A DNA stretch of 64,000 nucleotides, from contig JBEKYM010000018.1 in assembly GCA_049510975.1 (NCBI GenBank), positions 1-64,000 of the forward strand, read 5' to 3'. Position numbers and translations under genes: made by a program. Positions within the stretch are counted from its first letter, which is position 1. Each line of letters begins with the position of its first letter. Shown here piece by piece: positions 37,361-45,400 of the stretch. Origin of the DNA: JAKACA01 sp049510975 (GTDB taxonomy: Bacteria > Actinomycetota > Acidimicrobiia > Acidimicrobiales > Bog-793). The notes beneath the pieces are model-generated. The model made no database searches. It worked only from the letters and a program-made list of their open reading frames with translations, and was not told the DNA's origin.

Positions 37361-39148
37361 TCAGTCCTCGAGGCGCAGAGCGGAGATGAAGGCCTCCTGG
37401 GGGATCTCCACGCGGCCGATCGTCTTCATGCGCTTCTTCCCCTCGCGCTGCTTCTCGAGGAGCTTGCGCTTGCGGGTGATGTCGCCGCCGTAGCACTTGG
37501 CAAGGACGTCCTTGCGTTTGGCCTTGACGGTCTCCCGGGCGATGATGCGGCCGCCGATCGCCGCCTGGATGGGGACGTCGAAGAGCTGGCGGGGGATGAG
37601 CTCGCGCAGCTTGGCGACCATCTTGCGCCCGTACTCCTGCGCCCGCTGCTTGTGCACGATGGCGCTGAAGGCGTCGACGGCGGCGTTGTTCAAGAGGATG
37701 TCGACTTTGACGAGGTCCTCGATCTCGTAGTCGTCCGGCTCGTAGTCAAGGCTGGCATAGCCCTTCGTGCGGCTCTTCAGCTGGTCGAAGAAGTCGACGA
37801 CGACTTCGGCGAGCGGGACCCGGTAGGTGAGCTCCAATCGCTCCGGCGAGAGGTACTGCATCTTGCCGAGCGTGCCCCGCCGGCTCTGGCACAGATCCAT
37901 GACCGTGCCGGTGTAGTCGGCCGGCGTGATGATCGTGAGGCGCAGCATCGGTTCGGCGATCGACTCGATGTTCTGGGCCGGCGGCATGACCGAGGGGTTG
38001 TCGACCTCGAGGCTCTGGCCGTTGGTGAGGTGGGCGATGTAGGCGACCGAGGGCGCCGTGGCGATGAGGGAGAGGTCGAACTCGCGCTCGAGGCGCTCCC
38101 GGGCGATCTCCATGTGCAACAAGCCGAGAAACCCGCACCGGAACCCGAACCCGAGCGCCGCCGACGTCTCGGGCTCGAAGGTGATGGAGCCGTCGGAGAG
38201 CTTGAGCTTCTCGAGGGCGTCCCGCAGCTCGGGAAGCTCGTCCCCGTCCACGGGGTAGAGGCCGCAGAAGACCATGGGTTTCGGGTCTCGGTAGCCCTCG
38301 AGGGGGGCGACGGCCGGGTTGGCGGCGTCGGTGATCGTCTCGCCCACACGTGCCTCCGAGACCGCCTTGATGCCGGCGATGAGGTAGCCGACCTCTCCCG
38401 GGCCGAGCTCCGCGGTCGGTTCGTTGTGGGGCGATCGGATGCCCACTTCTTCGACGTCGTGGGTGGTGCGGCCGTGGAACAGGCGGATCTTCGAACCGGA
38501 TCGGAGCACGCCGTCGAAGACGCGCACGGCGCTCACGACGCCGCGGTACTGGTCGTAGAGCGAGTCGAAGACGAGGGCCCGCAACGTGGCATCGGCGCTC
38601 CCCTCGGGAGCCGGGATTCGGGCGATGACGGCATCGAGCAGCTCGGGCACGCCTTCGCCCGTCTTGGCCGAGATGCGCAGGATGGAGTCCGCCGGCAGCC
38701 CGAGCACCGTCTCGATCTCGCCGGCGTAGCGGTCCGGGTCGGCCGCCGGCAGGTCGATCTTGTTGAGGGCGGCGACGATCTCGAGGTCGTGCTCGATGGC
38801 GAGATAGCAGTTCGCCAGGGTCTGCGCCTCGATCCCCTGGGAGGCGTCGACGAGGAGGATGACCCCCTCGCAGGCCGCCAGCGAGCGGCTCACCTCGTAG
38901 CCGAAGTCCACGTGGCCGGGGGTGTCGATGAGATGCAGCGTGTGGTCGCGCCAGTGGACGCGCACGTTCTGCGCCTTGATCGTGATGCCCCGTTCCCGCT
39001 CGATGTCCATCGAGTCGAGGTACTGCTCGCGCATCTCACGGGCGTCCACGGCGCCCGTGAGCTCGAGGATGCGATCGGACAGCGTCGACTTGCCATGGTC
39101 GACGTGACTGATGATCGAGAAGTTGCGGATGCGGTCGATGGGGATCAT
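37361..39148 (-). CDS. lepA: Elongation factor 4 (LepA)
   Basis: LepA is a ribosome-bound translational GTPase implicated in 30S biogenesis and back-translocation. The 595-residue product matches the usual 598: G1 SHVDHGKSTL, G2 RERGITIKAQ, G3 DTPGHVDFGYEV, G4 NKIDLP, G5 SAKTGEG, then the LepA-specific C-terminal domain ending GRVEIPQEAFISALRLED. ATG 39148 (MIPIDRIRNFSIISH) is the start although the frame continues upstream. It is divergent from rpsT, a widespread arrangement. Confidence 0.96.
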   Translation of the reverse strand: MIPIDRIRNFSIISHVDHGKSTLSDRILELTGAVDAREMREQYLDSMDIERERGITIKAQNVRVHWRDHTLHLIDTPGHVDFGYEVSRSLAACEGVILLVDASQGIEAQTLANCYLAIEHDLEIVAALNKIDLPAADPDRYAGEIETVLGLPADSILRISAKTGEGVPELLDAVIARIPAPEGSADATLRALVFDSLYDQYRGVVSAVRVFDGVLRSGSKIRLFHGRTTHDVEEVGIRSPHNEPTAELGPGEVGYLIAGIKAVSEARVGETITDAANPAVAPLEGYRDPKPMVFCGLYPVDGDELPELRDALEKLKLSDGSITFEPETSAALGFGFRCGFLGLLHMEIARERLEREFDLSLIATAPSVAYIAHLTNGQSLEVDNPSVMPPAQNIESIAEPMLRLTIITPADYTGTVMDLCQSRRGTLGKMQYLSPERLELTYRVPLAEVVVDFFDQLKSRTKGYASLDYEPDDYEIEDLVKVDILLNNAAVDAFSAIVHKQRAQEYGRKMVAKLRELIPRQLFDVPIQAAIGGRIIARETVKAKRKDVLAKCYGGDITRKRKLLEKQREGKKRMKTIGRVEIPQEAFISALRLED

Positions 39149-39461
39149 GGCGGGCTCACCATGGTGCCACCTCGGCCGTGCTTGTCCGGCCACGGGCGCT
39201 CGGACCGGTCCCGGCGAGGCCGGCGATCGGGCGGGTGGCTCCTCCGACCTACCCTGGGCGAGGTGCCCGGCTCGGTCGCCCGGAGCCGTGTCCGATGTGG
39301 CCGTACACGGCGCCGGACAGGGCGTCGCCTGCTCCGCTGCTACCATCGTGGCCGTAGCGAAGCGACCGTGTGTGCCGTTCATCCTCGTTTTGGGGAATTA
39401 CGGCACACATCGTCGCTCGTAAACCGGAATCCGTAGTTCATGAGACGCGTCTGAGGAAGAC
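39149..39461. other. Divergent lepA-rpsT intergenic region
   Basis: A 313-bp stretch holds no gene I can support; the lepA frame is open through part of it but has no family similarity upstream of MIPIDR. It must hold both divergent promoters. The only strong structure is the long inverted repeat at 39361-39417. No tRNA-like fold was seen. Confidence 0.6.
39361..39417. promoter_or_regulatory. 18-bp-arm inverted repeat upstream of rpsT
   Basis: Left arm agcgaccgtgtgtgccgt (39361-39378) and right arm acggcacacatcgtcgct (39400-39417) pair at 16 of 18 positions, the inner 10 perfectly, around a 21-nt centre. It ends 44 nt before the rpsT ATG. It could be an operator for the divergent genes or an mRNA leader hairpin; there is no T-run and both genes point away from it, so a terminator is unlikely. 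Confidence 0.7.
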
Positions 39462-39743
39462 ATGGCCAATATCAAGAGTCAGATCAAGCGGGACCGCCAG
39501 AACAAGCTGCGCCACGAGCGCAACAAGGCCGTCCGCTCCGAGCTGAAGACGCGGACCAAGGGTGCCCTGCTGGCGGCCGAGACGGGCGCCGAGGACATGG
39601 GCGAGCGCCTCCGGCTCGCAGTGAAGCGCATCGACAAGGCCGCCGCCAAGGGGATCATCCACCCCAACCAGGCAGCCCGCCGCAAGTCGCGCCTCGTCCG
39701 GCACTTCGCCGACCTTGTCGAGGAGCGCTCCGGCGACGAGTAG
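39462..39743 (+). CDS. rpsT: 30S ribosomal protein S20
   Basis: The 93-residue basic protein begins MANIKSQIKRDRQNKLRHER and contains KRIDKAAAKGIIHPNQAARRKSRL, the S20 signature. It binds 16S rRNA in the 30S subunit. GAGGAAG lies just upstream of the ATG as a ribosome-binding site. It overlaps the following acetyltransferase frame by 29 bp if that gene starts at TTG 39715. Confidence 0.97.
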   Translation: MANIKSQIKRDRQNKLRHERNKAVRSELKTRTKGALLAAETGAEDMGERLRLAVKRIDKAAAKGIIHPNQAARRKSRLVRHFADLVEERSGDE

Positions 39744-40614
39744 TCGCCCGGCGGGCCTCGAAGTCCCCCGCGGCCTCAGCGCCGCCCACCTGACCGAGAT
39801 CGCCTCGCTCGAAGCCGCTTGCCTGGCATCTGACGGCGGTCGTCTCAAGCTCGAGTTTCCGGTGCTGCGCGCCCGCGACCCCGATGTCGCCAGCGACTTC
39901 CTTTGGCGAGGCGCCGCTGGCGAGCTGCTCGGCTTCCTCGGCATCTACCAGAACCAGCCGACCGAGGTCGAGATCTGCGGCATGGTGCACCCCGAGCACC
40001 GCCGCCAGCAGATCTTCAGCCGCCTCCTCGAGGCGGCCCTCGCCGAGCTGCGCCTCCGGGGCAACCCCCGAGTGCTCCTCATCGTGGACCGGTCGTGCGA
40101 GGCCGGGGTGGGTTTCGCGACGGCGCGCGGCGGGGTGGTCGACTCCTCCGAGTACCGCATGCGCCAGCACGAGGCGCCCGGCCTGCAAGGCGTCCACGAG
40201 GAGCTCGCCCTGCGGCAGGCGACGGCTTCGCGAGCAGACCTCGACTTCCTCAGGGACTGCATCCGGCGCGGCTTCCACGTGCCCGAGGAGGCGATCGCCG
40301 CCGACGACTGGGTCGCGCGGGCGAAGGAGACCCTCGTGATCGAACAGGCCGGCGTCCCCGTCGGCGTCATGCGCGTCGACCGCGACCTCGAGGCGAGCGA
40401 GGCCGGCATCTACGGGTTCGTCGTGCTCCCTGAGCTGCAGGGCCGCGGCATCGGCCGCGGGGCGCTCTCGGTGATCACGCGGGCGGTGCGGGACGAGGGC
40501 ATCGCGTCGGTGCACCTCGAGGTGCTCGTCGACAACCCCGCGGCGCTGCACCTGTACGAGACCTGCGGGTTCGAGGCCAGCGGCATCGAGGACTACTACC
40601 TGATTGCGCTGTAG
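39715..40614 (+). CDS. Tandem GNAT-domain acetyltransferase
   Basis: The 299-residue protein carries two GNAT folds. The first has ICGMVHPEHRRQQIFSRLL (acetyl-CoA loop position, partly degenerate) and the second a full YGFVVLPELQGRGIGRGAL followed by VHLEVLVDNPAALHLYETCGF. Such two-domain GNATs include mycothiol synthase (MshD)-like enzymes; the length and layout would allow that, but substrate residues were not checked. TTG 39715, inside rpsT, is the only start I find that keeps the N-terminal domain, so start confidence is low. It converges on the GGDEF gene 3 bp away. Confidence 0.8.
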   Translation: MSRSAPATSSRPAGLEVPRGLSAAHLTEIASLEAACLASDGGRLKLEFPVLRARDPDVASDFLWRGAAGELLGFLGIYQNQPTEVEICGMVHPEHRRQQIFSRLLEAALAELRLRGNPRVLLIVDRSCEAGVGFATARGGVVDSSEYRMRQHEAPGLQGVHEELALRQATASRADLDFLRDCIRRGFHVPEEAIAADDWVARAKETLVIEQAGVPVGVMRVDRDLEASEAGIYGFVVLPELQGRGIGRGALSVITRAVRDEGIASVHLEVLVDNPAALHLYETCGFEASGIEDYYLIAL

Positions 40615-40617
40615 GCC

Positions 40618-42306
40618 TCAGGCGGCGTCGCCGGCGTCGCTCAGCTCGCAGCGGCCTCCGCCGGCGTCCTTGGCCCGGTACATGGCGATGTCGGAGGCTC
40701 GCAGCAGCGACGTCGGGTCGGTGCTCGACTGCTGGGCGTAGGCGATCCCGATGCTGATGCTGGGCGTCATGATGTGGCCGGCCACCTCGAGCGGTGCCGC
40801 CACTGCGGCGATCAGCCGCTGACCGAAGCCGACAACGTCGGCGATGTCCTCGGCCACCACGACGAACTCGTCCCCGCCGAAACGCGCCACGGTGTCGGTC
40901 GCCCGCACCGCCTCGAGGAGCCGGGCGGCGATGCCGATGAGGAGCTCGTCGCCGGCCTCGTGCCCGAGCGTGTCGTTCACGAGCTTGAAGCGGTCGACGT
41001 CGAGGAAGAGCACGGCGATCTGCTCGGCTTCGCGCGAGAGGCGGGCGAGCGCCTGCGAGAGGCGGTCGTGCAGCAGCGCCCGGTTCGGCAGCCGCGTCAG
41101 CGGGTCGGTGAGGGCGCGCCGCACGAGCTCTTCGTCGGCGCGCACCTGCTCGGTGACGTCCTCCACCTCGCAGATGCCGGTCAAGGTGGCGCCGGCCTCG
41201 TCGTGCAGCGTGGCCGCGCTGAGCCGGGCGGTCACCTCGGAGCCGTCGCGCCGCCGGTAGCGGAGCTGGACGCGGAAGCGGTCGACCTCGCCCCTGAACA
41301 GCGCCGCCCACCGGGCGCGCTGCTCCTCGACGTCGCTCGAGTGAACGAAACGGTCGATCGAGATCCCTTGCAGCTCTCCCGCCCGGTACCCGAGGCTCTC
41401 GCACAGCGCCTGGTTCGCCTCGACGATCCGGAGCTCCGCATCGACGACCATCTTGCCGACAGGGCTCTCGTCGAAGACCCGCCGAAACCGCTCCGCCAGC
41501 GTGCGTGTCGCCTCCAGTGAGCGGCGCCGCTCGGTGACGTCACGCAGGTTGCCGACGATGCCGCCGACTGCCGGGTCGTCCCGCATGTCGGTCAACGTCA
41601 TCTCGAACCACCGCCAACCGGCCGCCGTCACCATCCGCCACTCGCCGACGACCGGCTCGTCCGGGCTGAGCCGCTCGCTGACGGCCTCGCGCATCTCGGC
41701 GAGATCGCCAGGGTGCACGTAGTTCCAGGCGTTCGTGCCGAGGAGCTCGTGGGCGTGCAGCCCGGAGATGGGCTCGATCGAGGGGCTGACGTACAGGACG
41801 GTGCCGTCGCCGGCAAGCAGGAGGGCGAGATCCGAGGAGCGTTGCACGAGGGCGCGGAAGCGTTTCTCGGAGGCGACGAGGGCGGCTTTGGCGGCTTGCT
41901 CGTTGGTCCGGTCGGTCGCGAGGCTGAGGACGCCGACGACGCCGCCGTCACTGCCGACGAGCGGCGATCGAGTCACGTGGGCGGGAACGCGGGAGCCGTC
42001 GCCGCGGTTCACCCAGACGTCGCCGGACCAGTGCTCGCCCTGGAGCAGCAGGTCCCAGACGCTGCTTGCCGGGCCGACGGGATCGCGCGCCGACGAGAAG
42101 CACTCGATCGATCGACCGATGATCTCGCCGCGCCGGCGCCGCTGCAGCTGTTCGGAGGCGGCGTTGCAGTAGACGATGGTGCCGGAGCGGTCCATCACGA
42201 GCGCGGCCTCGCCGCTGGCCTCGAGCAGATCGAGGCCCGAGAAGTCCCAGACTTCCCAGATCGACAAGGCGTCAGTGCCGACTCGCACAACTCCAGGTAT
42301 CGGCAT
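40618..42306 (-). CDS. PAS-PAS-PAS-GGDEF diguanylate cyclase
   Basis: The 562-residue protein has three PAS sensor domains (about 25-140, 150-265, 280-395; the markers are IVYCNAASEQL, VLYVSPSIEPISG and IVEANQALCESLGY). A C-terminal GGDEF domain follows (about 405-555: LTDPLTRLPNRALL, LDVDRFKLVNDTLGH, RFGGDEFVVVAED). The active-site GGDEF is exact and the inhibitory I-site RATD lies five residues before it, so feedback by c-di-GMP is likely. No membrane segment is seen, so it is cytoplasmic. It is directly downstream of the kinase-GGDEF gene on the same strand. Confidence 0.92.
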   Translation of the reverse strand: MPIPGVVRVGTDALSIWEVWDFSGLDLLEASGEAALVMDRSGTIVYCNAASEQLQRRRRGEIIGRSIECFSSARDPVGPASSVWDLLLQGEHWSGDVWVNRGDGSRVPAHVTRSPLVGSDGGVVGVLSLATDRTNEQAAKAALVASEKRFRALVQRSSDLALLLAGDGTVLYVSPSIEPISGLHAHELLGTNAWNYVHPGDLAEMREAVSERLSPDEPVVGEWRMVTAAGWRWFEMTLTDMRDDPAVGGIVGNLRDVTERRRSLEATRTLAERFRRVFDESPVGKMVVDAELRIVEANQALCESLGYRAGELQGISIDRFVHSSDVEEQRARWAALFRGEVDRFRVQLRYRRRDGSEVTARLSAATLHDEAGATLTGICEVEDVTEQVRADEELVRRALTDPLTRLPNRALLHDRLSQALARLSREAEQIAVLFLDVDRFKLVNDTLGHEAGDELLIGIAARLLEAVRATDTVARFGGDEFVVVAEDIADVVGFGQRLIAAVAAPLEVAGHIMTPSISIGIAYAQQSSTDPTSLLRASDIAMYRAKDAGGGRCELSDAGDAA

Positions 42307-42332
42307 GGAGGTGTCGCGACCTGAGCAGAATC

Positions 42333-42347
42333 GTCGCCTCCGGCGAC
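42333..42347 (-). terminator. Possible hairpin after the kinase-GGDEF gene
   Basis: gtcgcc-tcc-ggcgac forms a 6-bp stem with a 3-nt loop in the 100-bp gap between the two GGDEF genes. No T-run follows, so it is only a candidate terminator. Confidence 0.25.
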
Positions 42348-42406
42348 CGCGATCGTGTCAGACCGACCGCCACGACATTGCCGAAGGCGGGCAGGATCTT
42401 CGCGGG

Positions 42407-45400
42407 CTACGAGGCGCGGGCGACCTGGTCGCGTCCGGCGCCCTTGGCTTCGTACAAGGCGGCATCGGTCCGCTGCAGCAGGCGCCCGAGGTCGGCGTCG
42501 CGGGGACCCATCTCCGCCACTCCGACCGAAGCCGTCACTTCGACCGGTCCGGCGACGGTGGCGACGGGGGACTCCGAGATCACCCGGCGAAGGCGCTCGG
42601 CGAGGTCGTAGGCGTCGTGCAGCGGCGCTTGCACCACGAGGGCGAACTCCTCCCCGCCGTAGCGCCCGACGAGATCGCCCGAGCCGATCACCTTCGTGAT
42701 GCGCTGGGCAACGGCGCGGATGACGTCGTCGCCGGAAGCGTGGCCGAACCGGTCGTTCACGAGCTTGAAGTGGTCGATGTCGAGCATCATGGCCGAGAGC
42801 GGCGCGGCCGCTTCACGGGCGTCACGGAAGCTGCGCCCTGCCAGTTCGAAGAAGTAGCGGCGGTTGGCAACGCCGGAGAGCTCGTCGCGCTGGGCGAGCG
42901 TCTGCACGCGTGCGAACAGCTGGGCGTTCTCGTAGGCGATGACGCCCTGTCCGGCAAGGGCGGCAGCGACTTCGGTCTGGGTCTGCCCGAAGGCGTTCGG
43001 GCGGCGGGCGATGATCACGAGGGCACCGACGGCGAGCTCGCGCACGACGAGCGGGGCGACGATGAACGAACCGGCGCGGCCGAGGAGCCCGAACAGCGGC
43101 GAATTGCGCTCGCTGATGACGCTCGCGACCGAGAGCGGCTTGCGGGAGCGGAGCGCCTCGGCGATCTCGGGCTGGTCCGCCTTGGCGAGGTCGTAACCCT
43201 CCGGCGGCAGCGTGACGCCGCCACCGACGGCGGCGGCGACTTCGAGGCGCTCGCCGTCGGCCAGCAAGATGGCGCCGGCGTCGGCGCGAAGCGCTCCGAC
43301 GGCCGTCTGCAAGATGGAGCGGAGGACGCCGCGGGGCTCCAGGCTCTGGCCGACCGTCTTCATCGAGTCGCGCAGGAGCTCGGCGACTTCTCGCTGCCGC
43401 CGCTCGCTCGCGACGGACAGCTCCATCTCGGCGAGGCGGGCGGTTTCGAGGGCGAAGGCGACATTCGAGGTGATGGCGCTCAGGATCTCGACGTCGTCAC
43501 TCGTGAAGATGCCTTTTGCCAGGCGGCTGTCGAGGTAGACGACGCCGAGGAGGCGGTCCTCGATCTGCAGCGGGGCGACCAGGATCGAGCGCAGGCCATG
43601 AGTGACGGCGCTCTCCGAACCGAGGGCGGCGCCCTCCTCGGTGCCGGTGAGCACGATGGCCTCGCGGGTGGCGACGACCTTGTCGACGATCGTGGAGGAG
43701 TAGCCGGTGAGCTCCTTCAAGTCGTTGCCGGCGGCGTCGCGCCCGAGATGCGGGCGAACGAGACCGGAGTTCTCGTTCGTGAGGAAGAGCAGGGCCCGCT
43801 CGGCGTTCAGGATGCGCACCGTCTCGTCGAGGGCGAGGCGGGCGAGCTCCTCGGGGTCGAGCACCCGTGCCGCCGCCGCCCCCACCTGCAGGAGCGCCTC
43901 CAGCTGCCGGGCAGCCCGGCTGGCGACGCGGACGCCGCCGCCGCCGATGGCGTGGAAACCCGACACACGAGGCGGCGCCCCGCCCATCGAGTGGCGGACC
44001 GACTGTCCGAAAGGCCCCCGCCGCGGCCGCTCCGGCATGGCGGGCTGCACCCAGCGGACGAAGGCGGTGATGCCGAGGTCCTCGGCGAGGCGGGCCGCCG
44101 CCACCGCCATGCGCTCGGACTCCTCGGCGTGACCGGCGCCGGCCAGCGCCCGGCTGCGCGCCATCTGGATGGCCATCTCCACGCCGGGGCCGTCGAGCCC
44201 GACGAGGAGCGCCTGGCCTTTGGAGCTCGCCCGCAGTGCCGCCTGGTTCCGGCCCTTGGCGACGAGCAGGCCCGTGCGGGCGGCGTAGTAGTGCGCCCGC
44301 ATCAGCGGTGTCCGAGCCGCGATCTTCAGCTCGCGCACGGCCTTGGCGGCCACGCGGATGCGCTCGGAGCGCTCGGCTTCAGGGGCGTGCAGCGCCTGGG
44401 AGAGCCGCCCGTAGGCGTGCACGATCCAGAACGTCGAGAGGTTGTAGGGGCAGTTCCACGGTGGCAGCTTCTGGGCCCGGAACTTCGACACGGCCTCCTC
44501 GAACGGCGCCCCGAGCTCGTTCAAGCCGAAATGGAAGCTGGTGAGGGCGACCTGGTAGCCGGCGACCGAGATACGCGACGGGTGCGTGCTCGCCAGCCGC
44601 TCGCTCACCCGGCCGATCCGCTCGAGGCCGATCGTGGGCTGCTCGAGGAGGCCGGCGATGCCGATCCCGATGAAGTCGAGCCCGTTCACCGTGCCGTCGG
44701 CGATACGGGTGGCGGTGCCCGAGTGCCAGGTCGCTTCCTCCACCCAAGCCACCTGCTCGAGGATGCGCCCCCGCAGTCCGAGCCCGATGCAGGCGGCGAG
44801 CACGCCGCTCAGGTACTCGCCGGGCTGGAGCCAGCGGGTCTCGTTCCGGAGCACGTCGGCCAGCACCTGCTGCGAACGCACGGATTCCCCCTGGAACTCC
44901 AAGCTGATGGCTTCGAGCAGCTGGGCGTGGACGATGGTCCCGTGGTCCTTCGTCTTCTCGGCGACCCGCGTCGTGTGCCGGGCGACGATGCGTGCGAAGT
45001 TCACGAGGCGGATCTGTGCCAGGACGACGCCGAGGTGGGCGTAGACACCGACGTACTCGCGGGAGTGACCGAGGCGGTTGGCGGGCAGCAGCGCACGGAG
45101 CGCCACCCCGACCGAGAGGAACGAGCGGTGCTCGAGATCGGCGGCGTCGCCGGCAACTTCGAGGAGGCGGCACTCGAGGCGCACGCGCTCGCGCTGGCCC
45201 CGCTTGGCTCGCCCGAACCCGAGCCGGGTGATGCCGAGGAAGAGCCCGAGCGTGCACTTCCAGATCGTCGACAACGTGGCGAGGAAGTTGCCCGTCGGCA
45301 GGGGGGCGCCGAGCTCGGCGAGGCCTTCGCGGGCGTGCTTCAAGCTCATGAGCCCGTTCGACTGGGCGTAGTAGACCCGGGCGATGTGCTCGTGGATACG

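Noticed and set aside
37652..39436. 594-codon plus-strand frame antisense to lepA
   Set aside because: lepA on the minus strand is full length with every GTPase motif; the antisense frame has none.
39149..39461. tRNA or small RNA gene in the lepA-rpsT gap
   Set aside because: No cloverleaf or TΨC-like box was seen; the only structure is the 18-bp inverted repeat.
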